A stretch of DNA of 64,000 nucleotides from assembly GCA_903909375.1 (NCBI GenBank), contig CAIVVM010000048.1, positions 89,501 to 153,500 on the forward strand, written 5' to 3'. Each line of letters starts with the position of its first letter. Within the stretch, counting starts at the first letter, position 1. Under the pieces are notes generated by a model, which saw only the letters and a list, made by a program, of their open reading frames with translations, ran no database searches and was not told the DNA's origin. The stretch is from an uncultured Alphaproteobacteria bacterium. GTDB taxonomy: Bacteria > Pseudomonadota > Alphaproteobacteria > Caulobacterales > Caulobacteraceae. Positions 1 to 10,281 of the stretch are shown here, piece by piece. The position numbers and the translations under genes are program-made.

Positions 1-151
1 ACGCCATCACCGCGATCACGGCCACGGTGGCGGCGGCGAACACGGCCAGAATCGCACCGACGATAACCGCCGCGATGGTCGCCAGCCCCCCGGCGAGCGT
101 CGCGAGGCTACGGAAGGCAGATCCTTGTCTCGCGGCGAAATCCTGAACCAT
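1..151 (-). CDS. Small membrane protein, 3' end beyond window edge
   Basis: The first 50 residues of a gene that runs off the left edge. It starts MVQDFAARQG, and from about residue 18 the sequence is Ala/Val/Ile-rich and reads as one long or two short membrane helices. The ATG at 149-151 has a good ribosome site (GGAG, 5 bases upstream on the minus strand). The family is not recognisable from the fragment. The neighbour upstream is the DjlA-like gene in the same orientation. Confidence 0.6.
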   Translation of the reverse strand, partial: MVQDFAARQGSAFRSLATLAGGLATIAAVIVGAILAVFAAATVAVIAVMA

Positions 152-184
152 CGGTTCTCCTCAGCGGACGGCTGTGTCGATCAC

Positions 185-200
185 TGACACACCAATGTCA
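185..200. promoter_or_regulatory. TGACA-N6-TGTCA inverted repeat, possible operator
   Basis: Perfect 5-base arms separated by six bases, lying upstream of the small membrane protein that starts at 151. The position suits a repressor site, but the arms are short and no regulator gene is nearby, so this is only a candidate. Confidence 0.2.
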
Positions 201-255
201 TTACTCGTTGGCCGAACGTCAAGTCGGCAACCATCGACGCGCATACAGGCCAAAT

Positions 256-951
256 TCACAAAGCGCCCACAAGAGCATGGGCGCGACGGTCACGGACAAT
301 CTCGTCATAAGCGGCGTTGATGGCCGCAGACTTGGCCTCGGCGACTTCGACAAACTCATCGGGTAGCCCGCGCGACCGCGCCCGATCAGGATGCGATTCT
401 GTGAGCATGGCCCGCCAGGCCGCGCGAACGTCTGCGTCCGGGGCGTCCGGGGCGACACCAATGACCAGATAGGGATCGTCCCGCTCGCCGCCCAGGTGAG
501 TCGCCTTGATCCGTCGGAAGGTCAGAGCCGAGAATCCGAAGAGCACGCTGACACGTTCGAGATACTCAAGCTCATCCCCGGTCACGGCGCCGTCCGACCG
601 TGCGATGTGAAAAAGGCCGTCCAGTACATCTTCCAGTATTTGTGGACAGGAGCCGTAGCGCTTCTTCAGTCTGCGGGCATAGCTCTCGAAACCACGGGTG
701 GTCTGTCGGGCGAGCTGGTAGAGCCGTCGGATGTTTCCTTCGCTGCCATCGTCAGACCGGAATACAACTGAAAAGGTGTCGTACTCAGCCGATTGGGCGT
801 TGCCGTCCGCCTTGGCCAGTTTCGCGCCAAGCGCAGTGACGGCCGTGGAGAACGCGGGGTCCTCCCCGGGCAGACCCGGTGGGCATTGGTCGCATTCCGC
901 CTCATCGAGATTGCGGACTGCCAGACCAGCAATTTTGCGCCAGAAGCTCAT
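256..951 (-). CDS. DjlA-like protein: TerB-like region plus C-terminal J-domain
   Basis: A 231-residue protein starting MSFWRKIAGL. Residues about 30-150 resemble the TerB-like helical region of DjlA proteins, and residues about 160-225 form a J-domain with the Hsp70-stimulating HPD triad at 187-189. It should act as a DnaK co-chaperone. Classical DjlA has an N-terminal membrane anchor, but the first 20 residues here are only moderately hydrophobic. Longer upstream reading in frame lacks protein-like composition, so the ATG at 949-951 was chosen although its ribosome site is weak. It is divergent from the 5-oxoprolinase gene, with a 63-base gap. Confidence 0.85.
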   Translation of the reverse strand: MSFWRKIAGLAVRNLDEAECDQCPPGLPGEDPAFSTAVTALGAKLAKADGNAQSAEYDTFSVVFRSDDGSEGNIRRLYQLARQTTRGFESYARRLKKRYGSCPQILEDVLDGLFHIARSDGAVTGDELEYLERVSVLFGFSALTFRRIKATHLGGERDDPYLVIGVAPDAPDADVRAAWRAMLTESHPDRARSRGLPDEFVEVAEAKSAAINAAYDEIVRDRRAHALVGAL

Positions 952-1014
952 TTCGCTATGGGCATGCCTTACGACTAGGGCGAGCCTGTGACAATCACAC
1001 CGAGAGGTTAAGTT

Positions 1015-4000
1015 TTGGACAGGCGCTTCAGCTTCTGGATTGATCGCGGCGGGACCTTCACCGATGTGATCGGGCGCGCAGACGACGGCATCGAGACCTC
1101 GCTGAAGCTGCTTTCGACGTCGGCGGCCTATCCCGACGCAGCCGTTGAAGCGATGAGGCGGCTCATGGATGTGGCGGCGGGTGACCGTTTCCCGGCCGCG
1201 CGGGTTGACGCCATCAAGATGGGAACCACGGTCGCCACCAACGCCCTGCTGGAGCGCCGCGGAGCCCGGACCCTGTTTGTGACCACGGCGGGCTTCGGCG
1301 ACGCCCTCATTATCGGTGATCAGTCGCGACAAGACCTGTTCGTTCTGAACACCCGAAAACCAGAACCGCTCTACGCCGGCGTTGTGGAAGCGATTGAGCG
1401 GCTGGCAGCGGACGGGTCACCGGTTCTGCCGTTGGCCGGGAATGACCTGCGCAAGCAACTCGAGGCCGCTGTGGGTGCAGGCTTCACATCGGTGGCCATC
1501 GCTTTTCTGCATGCTGACCTGAACCCGGATCATGAGCGGTTGGCGGGCGATATCGCACGCGCAGCCGGATTTGAGTTTGTGGCCCTGAGCCATGAGGTCT
1601 CGCCGCTGCCGCGCTTTGTTCCACGCGCCGAGACCACCGTCGCCGACGCCTATCTGACCCCCGTGCTGCAGGCCTATGTTCGACAGGTCGCCGACGCCGT
1701 CGCGGGCGCGCCGCTGTACTTCATGACCTCGGCCGGCGGTCTGGTTCGAGCAGAGGCGTTCAGGGGCCGTGACGCGGTCGTTTCCGGACCCGCCGGTGGC
1801 GTGGTCGGGGTCGCGAGGATCGCGGAAGCCGCTGGGTCCGCCGCTGTACTGGGCTTCGACATGGGCGGCACATCGACCGACGTCTGCCGCTACGCCGGCC
1901 GACTGGAACGGCGCGACACGGTGAAGGTGGCGGGGGTGAAGGTGCGGGCGCCGATGCTGGATGTCGAGACGGTAGCGGCCGGGGGTGGCTCGATCCTTAC
2001 CTTCGACGGGATGCGCGCCAGGGCCGGCCCTGCCAGCGCCGGCGCCGACCCCGGTCCCGCCTGCTACGGTCGAGGCGGCCCGGCAACGGTCACCGACGCC
2101 AACCTTGTGCTGGGACGACTGGACCCGATGGCCTTTCCGGCAGTTTTCGGAGCCCATGGTGACGCGCCGCTCGATCTCCAGGCCAGTCGTACCGCTTTGG
2201 CCAAACTCGCTGCCGCCATGGGAACAACCGTGGAGGTCGCCGCCGAGGGGTTCATCTCTGTCGCCGTTGAACAGATGGCCCAGGCGGTACGTCGCATCTC
2301 TACGGAACGCGGCTTCGACCCGCGCGATCACGCCTTGGTGGCGTTTGGCGGCGCAGCCGGACAGGTTGCATGCCAGACGGCCGAAGCTCTGGGCGTGAGC
2401 GAGGTGCTTTGTCCGCGATACGGTAGCGTCCTTTCGGCCTGGGGCATTGGTCAGGCCCAGATGACCGCTCTACGGCAGGCGGGAATCGAAGCGCCGCTGG
2501 ATGCTGACGGTTTGGCAGGGGCGGTGACCCATCTGTCGCAGCTGGAAGCCTTGACCCGATCCGACATGATTGCCCAGGACGCGCAGGTTGGCGACGTCCG
2601 CCGCACCTTGCGTCTGCGCTACGAAGGGGCCGACGCGGAGCTGCCTGTCGAGTTCTCTGCCCTATCGACGATCAGGGCGGCGTTCGAGGCCGGGCACACG
2701 CGCCTTTTCGGGTTTGTGGAACCCGACCGTCAGATCGTGATTGCGGCCGTAGAGGTAGAGTCCGTGGAGCTACCCTCCCGCTTGCGCGACAGGGGCGTGG
2801 GAACCGCGAGTCCGGCGCAATCAATCCCGGCCGTCAGCTGGCAAGGGGAAGAGGCCATCCAGATGTTCGCCCAGGCCGCCTGGCTCCCGGCAGCCGCGGT
2901 ATCGGACGAGACTCTGACGTCGGTCGATGGCCCGGCGCTCATCAGGCGTCATGACACGCAGATCGCTGTCCTGCCTGGCTGGAGCGCGAAGGCGGAGGCC
3001 GGAGGGCAGATCCGTTTAGTTCGGAGGCGGGCGACTGCCCGTCAGGCCATCTCTCTGAGCGCACCCGACCCGGTCACCCTGGAACTCTTCAATCGCCGCT
3101 TCATGGGCGTTGCCGAGGCCATGGGCGCGGCGCTGGAGCGGACGGCACATTCCGTCAACATCAAGGAGCGTCTGGATTTCTCCTGCGCCCTGTTCGACGC
3201 CGCCGGCGGACTGGTGGCCAATGCGCCGCACATGCCCATTCATCTGGGTAGTATGGGCGCAAGCGTGCTTGCGGTGCGCGACCGTCATCCCGACCTGAAA
3301 TCTGGCCAGGCCTTCGCCCTGAACAACCCTTATGCGGGCGGCACGCACCTGCCCGACATCACCGTCGTAATGCCTGTGTTTATGAAAGACGCTGACCCGA
3401 AACCCGCCTTCTATGTCGCGGCGCGCGGCCACCACGCGGACGTAGGCGGCGTCCAGCCAGGCTCAATGCCGCCCTTCTCGACGCGCATCGACCAGGAGGG
3501 CGTACTGCTCGACGCTCTGCCGATCGTGGAAGACGGCCGTTTCCTGGATGGACCGGTCCGCGCAGCGCTGCTGGCCGGAGACTGGCCATCCAGGGCGCCT
3601 GATCGCAACATCGCCGACCTCAAGGCTCAGGTCGCGTCTTGCCAGGCCGGCGCCGTTGCCGTGGCGACCATGATCGAAACACACGGCGCTGATGTCGTGG
3701 CCCGCTACATGGGCTTTGTGCAGGACAATGCCGCCGAGGCAGTCCGACGGGCGATCGGCCGACTGTCAGATGGCGAAGCCAGGGTTCCGCTGGATGGTGG
3801 CGGCGAGATCGTTGTGCGCACTACCGTCGATACGGAAGCGCGTCAGGCTATCCTCGACTTCACCGGCTCCGCGGACCAGCTGAACACGAATTTCAACGCA
3901 CCCTCCGCGATCGTCGACGCAGCCGCGCTGTACGTGTTCCGCACCCTGATCGATGATGACATCCCGCTGAATGCCGGCTGCCTGAAACCCCTGAAGATCC

Positions 4001-4593
4001 TGACGCGACCAGGCTCGATGCTGGCTCCGCACCCGCCGGCTGCCGTTGTGGCGGGCAATGTCGAGACCAGCCAGCATGTGGTCGACGCCCTTTATGCCGC
4101 GCTGGGGGTGATGGCCAACAGCCAGGGCACCATGAACAATTTCACCTTCGGCGACGAGACGCGTCAGTACTATGAGACCATTTGCGGCGGTGCGGGCGCC
4201 ACTGCCAGCGCGCCGGGCGCCATCGCGCTTCAGACCCACATGACCAACTCGCGCCTGACCGATCCCGAGATTCTTGAACGCCGCTTTCCTATCCGGGTGG
4301 AAAGTTTCAGCGTGCGCGGCGGCTCCGGCGGGACCGGCCTGCACGCCGGCGGCGATGGATCGCGACGCTGTATCCGTTTCCTGGCGCCGATGGAGGCTGC
4401 TCTGCTGGCATCGCGCCGCGACAACGCCCCACAGGGCCTGGCTGGCGGCGGAGCGGGCATGGCGGGCCGCCAGCGATTGATCGCGGCGTCCGGTGCGGTG
4501 ACGGAACTTTCTGCGTGCTTCTCAGTAAGGGTTTCGGTCGGCGATGTGATCGAGATCGAAACGCCCGGCGGCGGCGGTTTCGGTCGGGCGTGA
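1015..4593 (+). CDS. 5-oxoprolinase, fused HyuA-HyuB type
   Basis: A 1192-residue enzyme that uses ATP to open 5-oxoproline to glutamate. Residues about 5-200 are the hydantoinase/oxoprolinase N-terminal region with the nucleotide-binding start DRGGTFTDV; about 200-680 is the HyuA ATPase part ([11 protein letters not shown]); about 690-1190 is the HyuB part. The length matches single-chain oxoprolinases. The start is TTG, supported by GAGAGG seven bases upstream and by the family motif beginning about 11 residues later. A related hydantoinase substrate is possible. The gene ends 32 bases before a small secreted protein. Confidence 0.9.
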   Translation: MDRRFSFWIDRGGTFTDVIGRADDGIETSLKLLSTSAAYPDAAVEAMRRLMDVAAGDRFPAARVDAIKMGTTVATNALLERRGARTLFVTTAGFGDALIIGDQSRQDLFVLNTRKPEPLYAGVVEAIERLAADGSPVLPLAGNDLRKQLEAAVGAGFTSVAIAFLHADLNPDHERLAGDIARAAGFEFVALSHEVSPLPRFVPRAETTVADAYLTPVLQAYVRQVADAVAGAPLYFMTSAGGLVRAEAFRGRDAVVSGPAGGVVGVARIAEAAGSAAVLGFDMGGTSTDVCRYAGRLERRDTVKVAGVKVRAPMLDVETVAAGGGSILTFDGMRARAGPASAGADPGPACYGRGGPATVTDANLVLGRLDPMAFPAVFGAHGDAPLDLQASRTALAKLAAAMGTTVEVAAEGFISVAVEQMAQAVRRISTERGFDPRDHALVAFGGAAGQVACQTAEALGVSEVLCPRYGSVLSAWGIGQAQMTALRQAGIEAPLDADGLAGAVTHLSQLEALTRSDMIAQDAQVGDVRRTLRLRYEGADAELPVEFSALSTIRAAFEAGHTRLFGFVEPDRQIVIAAVEVESVELPSRLRDRGVGTASPAQSIPAVSWQGEEAIQMFAQAAWLPAAAVSDETLTSVDGPALIRRHDTQIAVLPGWSAKAEAGGQIRLVRRRATARQAISLSAPDPVTLELFNRRFMGVAEAMGAALERTAHSVNIKERLDFSCALFDAAGGLVANAPHMPIHLGSMGASVLAVRDRHPDLKSGQAFALNNPYAGGTHLPDITVVMPVFMKDADPKPAFYVAARGHHADVGGVQPGSMPPFSTRIDQEGVLLDALPIVEDGRFLDGPVRAALLAGDWPSRAPDRNIADLKAQVASCQAGAVAVATMIETHGADVVARYMGFVQDNAAEAVRRAIGRLSDGEARVPLDGGGEIVVRTTVDTEARQAILDFTGSADQLNTNFNAPSAIVDAAALYVFRTLIDDDIPLNAGCLKPLKILTRPGSMLAPHPPAAVVAGNVETSQHVVDALYAALGVMANSQGTMNNFTFGDETRQYYETICGGAGATASAPGAIALQTHMTNSRLTDPEILERRFPIRVESFSVRGGSGGTGLHAGGDGSRRCIRFLAPMEAALLASRRDNAPQGLAGGGAGMAGRQRLIAASGAVTELSACFSVRVSVGDVIEIETPGGGGFGRA

Positions 4594-4625
4594 TCCTGAC
4601 AAGATTTCCCGGCATAAGGATCTGA

Positions 4626-5186
4626 ATGACACCCCTTCTGATCGCCCTCGCCCTGCTTGCTCAGGCCCCTGAATCTCCGGCGCCGATCGAAGCCGCGCCT
4701 CCGCCGGCCGTCGAAGACCGGATTCCGAACGGCGCGCCGCGGGAGGACTACCCGTTTGTCGCCTGGTGTTACGGCGCGCTGCGGGGCTATCTCGACATGA
4801 AGGCCGAGGTGATGCCGGAGGTCACCCGTATCGAGAACCAGTTCCGCAGGCCCGGAAGTAGCCTGGTGGACGATCTGAAGGTCTATGCCGATATGGAGCG
4901 TGATGGCCGCGCGCAGCTCAAAGTGTTCCAGGAAGCTCTGACTTCAGCCGAAAAAGCCTCCGTGCGTCCTATCAACGCCCAGGGCGCCATGGCCGTCCGT
5001 CAGGGTCGCCAGACGTGGAGCGCCGGTCCGGAGGTCACCAAGGCCCGCAAGGCCCAAGAGTGGATGAGCTGGACGCTGCCCGCCCGTTGCGAGACGGTGG
5101 CGGCCTCGCTGGAGGCGCGATCAAAACTGATGGGCGCGACCCTGAGGTCGAATACACAGCCCGAGCAGCCTGCGTCGCCGGAATAG
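4626..5186 (+). CDS. Secreted or periplasmic protein of unknown function
   Basis: A 186-residue protein with a short hydrophobic N-terminus (MTPLLIALALLAQAP) that looks like a signal sequence, followed by a Pro/Ala-rich linker to about residue 35 and a mostly alpha-helical, charged body. Cysteines at about residues 48 and 159 could form a disulfide in the periplasm. I recognise no family. It lies 32 bases after the 5-oxoprolinase and 13 bases before the DUF1294 gene, so the three could be co-transcribed. Confidence 0.75.
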   Translation: MTPLLIALALLAQAPESPAPIEAAPPPAVEDRIPNGAPREDYPFVAWCYGALRGYLDMKAEVMPEVTRIENQFRRPGSSLVDDLKVYADMERDGRAQLKVFQEALTSAEKASVRPINAQGAMAVRQGRQTWSAGPEVTKARKAQEWMSWTLPARCETVAASLEARSKLMGATLRSNTQPEQPASPE

Positions 5187-5199
5187 ACGCCCAGCGACC

Positions 5200-5472
5200 G
5201 TGAGCACCTTGCTGGCGTTCTATCTTCTGGCCATCAACGCCGTGACCTTTGGCGCCTTCGCCCTGGACAAGCAGGCTGCCCGACGAGACACCCGGCGGAT
5301 CCCGGAGCGCCACCTCCTGACCCTGGCCATGATCGGCGGATCGGGAGGCGCCATCGCCGCCCAGCAGTTGTTGCGCCACAAGTCCCGCAAGGAACCGTTC
5401 CGTACCGCGCTCTGGAGCATTGCGGCGCTGCACCTGATCCTGATTGCAGTGATCGTCTATCGGGCGAGGTAG
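5200..5472 (+). CDS. DUF1294 membrane protein
   Basis: A 90-residue protein of the DUF1294 family, recognised from the pattern INAVTFGAFALDKQAA near the N-terminus followed by RRIPE and the basic segment HKSRKEPFR. It has an N-terminal helix, a Gly-rich middle helix and a C-terminal membrane helix, so it sits in the inner membrane. Function is unknown for the family. The start is GTG. Its 3' end overlaps the 3' end of the convergent aminotransferase gene by 16 bases. Confidence 0.85.
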   Translation: MSTLLAFYLLAINAVTFGAFALDKQAARRDTRRIPERHLLTLAMIGGSGGAIAAQQLLRHKSRKEPFRTALWSIAALHLILIAVIVYRAR

Positions 5473-6617
5473 GTCGCAAGGCGTTCCAGGCCGGCAGCGT
5501 TCTTCTCCGGGCGCGCCGCGAAGCACCAGCGAAACCAGCCCTCCCCCTCCGGTCCGAAGGCCGAACCTGGCGCAAGACCAAGCCCGACCTCCTGGATCAG
5601 CGATTTGCAGGTCGCCATGGAGTCTCCGTGGCCAGCCATCCGGAAGAAGGCATAGAAGCCACCATCCGGCGTCGGCGCCTCGACGCCGGGCATGGCGCTG
5701 AGGGCTCCGATCACCTGATCTCTTGCGGCTGTAAGGTCGCGGCGGACGTCCGCCGTGATCGCGTCGCCATGGTCCAGCGCGGCTTTTGCGCCTTCCTGTA
5801 CGAAATCCGGCGCACACGACGTGTTGTACTCGATGAGCACCCCCAGCCCTTCAAGCAGGGCCCCCGGGACCACCATCCAGCCAAGACGCCAACCGGTCAT
5901 CCGCCAAGCCTTTGAGAAGCTGTTGGTGGAAATCACCCGGTCGTCATCGGTGGCCATTGGTAGAAACGACGGCGCGGTCGGCCGCTCGAAGGTCAGGCGT
6001 TCATAGACATCGTCGCCAATCAGCCAGATCCCGTACCGACGACACCGCTCCAGGATCGCGGCGCGATCCTCCTCAGGCAGCATCCAGCCGCTTGGATTAT
6101 TCGGCGAATTCAGGATCAGGGCGCGGGTATCCGGCGTCAGAGCCCGCATCAGACGATCAATGTCCAGGCGCCAGCGACCTTGCGCCGCCTCCAGCGGAAC
6201 CACCTCGACGTGGCTCGACAGGATCCGCGGGATCTCGACCACGTTGGGCCAGATCGGTCCGACAACCACCGTCCGATCACCGGGAGACAGCACAAGCTGG
6301 GCGGCCAGCATGATCGCGTTCACCCCGGCGCTGGTGATCGCCAGGCGTTCGGTTCCGACCGGGACGCCATGGAGACGCGTCAGATAATCCGAGAGCGATT
6401 GACGCAGGTCAGGGCGGCCCAGGTTATGGGTATAGAAGGTTTGACCTTCCAGCAGCGCCTTCGAAGCCGCTTCGCGGATGAACGCCGGCGTCGCTTGATC
6501 CCCTTCACCGAACCAGAACGGCAGGATATCGCTGCGCCCGAGCCCGGCGTTGGCGATCTCACGGATTCTGGACAGCCGGAGATCCTGGACCTCCTGGCGC
6601 GGCGTTGGGGCGAACAT
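5457..6617 (-). CDS. Class I/II pyridoxal-phosphate aminotransferase
   Basis: A 386-residue fold-type I aminotransferase. The pyridoxal-phosphate lysine is K236 in STNSFSKAWRMTGWRLGW, the substrate-loop motif NSPNNPSG is at 170-177, and the cofactor-contacting aspartate lies in GDDVYE near 202. The substrate is not predictable; the family includes aspartate and aromatic aminotransferases. The ATG at 6617 was chosen because MFAPTPRQEV is a natural N-terminus; an upstream in-frame start would add 17 atypical residues. The ribosome site (AGGA, two bases away) is poor, so the start is uncertain. A secreted hydrolase-fold gene lies upstream in the same direction. Confidence 0.88.
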   Translation of the reverse strand: MFAPTPRQEVQDLRLSRIREIANAGLGRSDILPFWFGEGDQATPAFIREAASKALLEGQTFYTHNLGRPDLRQSLSDYLTRLHGVPVGTERLAITSAGVNAIMLAAQLVLSPGDRTVVVGPIWPNVVEIPRILSSHVEVVPLEAAQGRWRLDIDRLMRALTPDTRALILNSPNNPSGWMLPEEDRAAILERCRRYGIWLIGDDVYERLTFERPTAPSFLPMATDDDRVISTNSFSKAWRMTGWRLGWMVVPGALLEGLGVLIEYNTSCAPDFVQEGAKAALDHGDAITADVRRDLTAARDQVIGALSAMPGVEAPTPDGGFYAFFRMAGHGDSMATCKSLIQEVGLGLAPGSAFGPEGEGWFRWCFAARPEKNAAGLERLATYLAR

Positions 6618-6690
6618 TATCCTGACATAGGCCAGGCCGCGGGCGGCGCAAACCGTCCGTTGGCCCAATCCGGTCCTGTTATGTCATCGG

Positions 6691-8103
6691 CTATTTTGGA
6701 GGCGCCGTGATGGGTCGCGCGTCTTCCCAGCGATAGGGCAGTACGTCCGGCTTCACCGAGACTTCGGTGGTGAACTTGAGCGGATACTTGCCTCCGCTCG
6801 GGTAGACCAGTTCCACGAAATAGGCGGTATAACCGCTGGCAGGCTTGGGGACGTTGCCGACGAAGGTTCCATCAGGCTGAGCGGTCAAGGGTGTGCTGGT
6901 AAAGGCCTTGCCGATCGTATCGACCCGGAAGTCGCGATCCCTGTCGTTAGTCCCCTGCCACAGCAGCACCTCGGTGGGTTTGCCTTTTGGCGTCACGACA
7001 ATGGCGCCGTCGGCGCGCACCTTCCAGGCATAGTCCGGCATGGCGCGCGCGTTCAGAATAGCGTCGTGAAAGGCGGTGATGCTGTCCATGATATCCGTAC
7101 CCGCCGTCGAATGCTTGGAGTTCGGGATCATCCTGAGCCGCTTGGGCTGGGCCACTCTGGAATAGCCGTAGCGGGTGTTGTCCGGCGGAAAGTACTCGTC
7201 GCCGACCGCGTTGATCACGTACTTCGGGATCTTCATCGTGGCCCGGTCCTGATAATTCAACGGGTCCTCGATCAGGTTCACGCCCTCCAGCGACGGTTTG
7301 CCGATCTGGCCGGGAATGAGCCCGGCATCGACGTAGTCCTGTAGCGCCGGTGAGAAGTAGCCCAGCGCGCGCCAATGGTGGATCGCGGTATCGTTGACGC
7401 TGAGCACGTTGATGACGATGGGCACAATGCCCACGACCCGTTTGTCGACGGCGCCCACCAGCCAGGTCGTCCAGCCGCGTTTGGAGCCGCCGGCCACCAC
7501 AAAACCGTCGATCTTCAGCTTGCCGCCGGAATCGGCCTTGATGAAGTCCTGTACGGCGGTCATCGCCTGGGTCCCGCTCTTGACCATGGGCAGACGCAAG
7601 AGGTCGTCGGGATTCTGTGTCGTCGCGTACCGGGCTTGCAGGTAGGCGATGATCTCATCTTCCACGCGGGCCTTGCGCAACGGATCGTCGGCGAAGGTCA
7701 GGGGTTGATTGGGAACATCGTCCAGTTCGACCACGACGGAGCGGGTTTCCACAGCCAGCCTGGCGAAGCGGTCGGCAGGCTTTGTGGGGGCCGCATCGCC
7801 CTTGTCGCCGCCGGTGATGTAGAGGAAAGCCTTGGTGTGGATCACATTGTCCGGGATGACCACCGTCATCCAGTGCTTCCAGACCCTGTCGTCGACGTCC
7901 TTGGGGCCCCAGGTCTGGCTGGTCAGCTGCAGCACGGCGCAGCGATACCCTTCGCCGTTGCAGGACCCGACAACCCGCACGTTGTAGCTTGGATCGGGTT
8001 TCGCCACGTAGGCGTCCAGCGCATTCGGCGGCCCGGCCAAGGCCGGCGCAACAAACAGGGTCGCCGCAGCCAGCACGCCGCCCAACAGCTTCAATAGCTT
8101 CAT
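6691..8103 (-). CDS. PqaA-family secreted protein (PhoPQ-regulated protein family)
   Basis: A 470-residue protein with a clear signal peptide (MKLLKLLGGVLAAATLFVAPALA, cleavage about residue 23). The mature part matches the PhoPQ-activated pathogenicity-related family, an alpha/beta-hydrolase-like fold: the GGSKRGWTTWL segment carries the candidate nucleophile serine, and DEYFPPDN and NSKHSTAG are near the positions expected for the acid and histidine. The biochemical role of the family is poorly defined; it was named for PhoPQ regulation in Salmonella. It is the first of several minus-strand genes here with short spacing. Confidence 0.85.
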   Translation of the reverse strand: MKLLKLLGGVLAAATLFVAPALAGPPNALDAYVAKPDPSYNVRVVGSCNGEGYRCAVLQLTSQTWGPKDVDDRVWKHWMTVVIPDNVIHTKAFLYITGGDKGDAAPTKPADRFARLAVETRSVVVELDDVPNQPLTFADDPLRKARVEDEIIAYLQARYATTQNPDDLLRLPMVKSGTQAMTAVQDFIKADSGGKLKIDGFVVAGGSKRGWTTWLVGAVDKRVVGIVPIVINVLSVNDTAIHHWRALGYFSPALQDYVDAGLIPGQIGKPSLEGVNLIEDPLNYQDRATMKIPKYVINAVGDEYFPPDNTRYGYSRVAQPKRLRMIPNSKHSTAGTDIMDSITAFHDAILNARAMPDYAWKVRADGAIVVTPKGKPTEVLLWQGTNDRDRDFRVDTIGKAFTSTPLTAQPDGTFVGNVPKPASGYTAYFVELVYPSGGKYPLKFTTEVSVKPDVLPYRWEDARPITAPPK

Positions 8104-8149
8104 CCCTCAGCCTCCCCTGGACGTCTCAGCCGTCCTTCGTCACAGGATG

Positions 8150-8920
8150 CTACAGCTTCCGCTTCTGGGCCAGCGCCGTGCAACTGGCCGAGCCGATGAA
8201 GCCCAGCTCATCATGCAAAAGACAGTCCCCCACCGCCACGCCGTCGGTCGCGCCATGGGTCAGCGTCTCGAACCCAATCCACTCCCCCACCGGTTCGCGG
8301 TGCAGATAGACGCTGACGTCGGTGTTGATGTAGCCCAGTCCCTGATCACCGGCATGGGCGAAGGGGCTGGCGAAATCGGCCGCCACGGCCACGCGCACGA
8401 ACGGGGTCAGGGGGTCACCGTCCACCACCTCGCGCACCTCGGCCATCCAGGTGCGGCGAGGTTCCAGACCGCGCATCGTGCCGGAGATCGGTCGCATCTT
8501 CCACATGCCGCCCATGGGACTTTGCGGCGCCTGTTCGCACTCCGCCGGCGGCGGCGCCCCCCAGGGTTCACGCTTCCAGACGGCGCCGGGAGCATTTTCG
8601 GTCTTGCGTAGCAACTGGCAGGTGGCGCGACCGGCGCTGACGCCGCCCGAGATGAACTCGGCATCGATCACCTTGATCCGGTATCCATCCTTCACGATCC
8701 GGGTCACCACCTCTACCGGCGAGAGGTCGGGCAGTTTGTACATATCGACCGTCAATCGCGCCGGCATGTACTCGGGGCTCCCGTGACGGCGCTCGATCTC
8801 GGCGCCCAGCAGGCCGATGATGACCCGCCCATGCAGGGAGTTCGCATTCCAGGGCCCGACACCGGCGCGCGTGGGGATGAAGGTCTCGCCGTCTTTTCGA
8901 AAGAAAGGTTCGTTGCTCAT
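8150..8920 (-). CDS. Acyl-CoA thioesterase-like double-hotdog protein
   Basis: A 256-residue protein of the 4HBT-like/TesB-like superfamily, with two hotdog halves (about 15-110 and 140-250). The N-terminal half has the typical NSLHGRVIIGLLG turn and the C-terminal half has the paired-strand pattern LGYINTDVSVYLHREPVGEWIGFE. It probably hydrolyses acyl-CoA thioesters in the cytoplasm; chain-length preference cannot be told. It is 26 bases downstream of the symporter gene, suggesting one transcript. Confidence 0.85.
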   Translation of the reverse strand: MSNEPFFRKDGETFIPTRAGVGPWNANSLHGRVIIGLLGAEIERRHGSPEYMPARLTVDMYKLPDLSPVEVVTRIVKDGYRIKVIDAEFISGGVSAGRATCQLLRKTENAPGAVWKREPWGAPPPAECEQAPQSPMGGMWKMRPISGTMRGLEPRRTWMAEVREVVDGDPLTPFVRVAVAADFASPFAHAGDQGLGYINTDVSVYLHREPVGEWIGFETLTHGATDGVAVGDCLLHDELGFIGSASCTALAQKRKL

Positions 8921-8946
8921 GACGCGGCGGACCCTGCCGGAGTCGC

Positions 8947-10263
8947 TTACGCTTGGCTAGTCGGATGGTCGTCGGGCTCGTCCCTGGCCACAATGGCGGT
9001 GACCGCCATGTCGCCGGTGACATTGCCAAGGGTGCGGAAGATGTCGGGAACGACCTCGACGGCCAGCAGGATCGGCAGCAGATCCAGCGGCAGACCAAGG
9101 GCGACGCAGATGGGCGCCACGCTGACAATGAACGACACCTGCCCCGGCAGGCTCACGGAGCCCACGCTGACAGCCAGCGCCACGAACACTGCACCTGTGT
9201 ACTGCAGCGCTGAAGGCTCCAGTCCATAGACCTTGGCCACGAAGATACAGACCGCGAGGTTGACCGCAGGACTGGTCATCCGGAACACCGCCACCGCCAG
9301 CGGCAATACCAGATTGGTCACCCGGTCAGGTACGCCCAGGTCGTCGCGCGATCGCTCGATCATGGCCGGCAGGCAGGCCAGCGACGACTGGGTGGCGAAG
9401 GCCGCCGCCAGCACCGGCGCGGTCGCCTGGGCCCAGCGCCTCACCGGAACACGGCCCACGGTCACCGCCAGCACGTAGCCGATGATGCCCACGGCCAGAC
9501 CGGCGAGGGAGGCCGTCACCACATAGTGGCCCAGAATGCCCGCCGCCCCGACGCCGGCCCGAAGACCGACGCCCAGGGCCAATGCGAACACGCCGAGCGG
9601 CGCGGCCATCAGCACCCAGCGAACGATGACGATCATGGCTTCGCCCAAGGCGTTGAACACCTCCAGCAGGGTGCGGCCACGTCCCTCGGGCAAGCGGGTC
9701 AGCGCAAAGCCCGTAAAGATCGCGAAGACGACGACCGGCAGGATGGCGTCCTCAGCCGCGGCCTTGATCGGATTTGAAGGCGCCAGGCTCTTCACCCAGG
9801 CTGCGAAGTCCGGCGCGATGGGCGTGCCTGCCGGAGGCGCCTGGGCGCCGGCCCTGAGCGCAGCGGAGGCCGCCTCGCTCACCGGCCATGCCGCCAGGAT
9901 GCCGTTCACCAGCAACACCGCGGTAACCGCCGACATCATCAACAGAGCCAGAAACCAGACCATCGCCTTCATGGCCAGCCGCCCGGTGGCCGCAGCGTCC
10001 GCGACCTGGGCGATACCGGTCACCAGCACCGCGAAGATAAGCGGCACCACCGTCATCCGGAGTGCGTTGAGCCAGAGCCCGCCCAGGGCCTCAACGCCTT
10101 CGATCATCGACGTCGCCGCCGCCCCGCCGTAGGCCGCCGCCAGCGCGCCAAGGCCAAGCCCGGTCAGAAGGGCGACAAGCACCTGCACGCTCAGGGATTT
10201 CAGGAAGGTCAAGGACGGCAAACTCCGGACAAGAGGCGCCGGATCAGGCCCCGCAGGGCCCAC
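8947..10263 (-). CDS. DAACS-family dicarboxylate/amino-acid:cation symporter, divergent motifs
   Basis: A 438-residue transporter with the glutamate-transporter topology: eight helices and two re-entrant loops. Loop HP1 is TQSSLACLP (291-299), HP2 is GSVSLPG (about 368-374), and the last helix keeps the substrate-binding D407/R410 and NVTGD (414-418). The sodium-site motif NMDGT of helix 7 is replaced by RMTSP (328-332), so coupling ion or substrate may differ from GltP/DctA. The GTG at 10263 was taken as the start, but an internal start near residue 15 is possible. It lies 18 bases downstream of the cyclophilin gene. Confidence 0.85.
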   Translation of the reverse strand: MGPAGPDPAPLVRSLPSLTFLKSLSVQVLVALLTGLGLGALAAAYGGAAATSMIEGVEALGGLWLNALRMTVVPLIFAVLVTGIAQVADAAATGRLAMKAMVWFLALLMMSAVTAVLLVNGILAAWPVSEAASAALRAGAQAPPAGTPIAPDFAAWVKSLAPSNPIKAAAEDAILPVVVFAIFTGFALTRLPEGRGRTLLEVFNALGEAMIVIVRWVLMAAPLGVFALALGVGLRAGVGAAGILGHYVVTASLAGLAVGIIGYVLAVTVGRVPVRRWAQATAPVLAAAFATQSSLACLPAMIERSRDDLGVPDRVTNLVLPLAVAVFRMTSPAVNLAVCIFVAKVYGLEPSALQYTGAVFVALAVSVGSVSLPGQVSFIVSVAPICVALGLPLDLLPILLAVEVVPDIFRTLGNVTGDMAVTAIVARDEPDDHPTSQA

Positions 10264-10281
10264 GAGCGCAAGCTAGAACCG

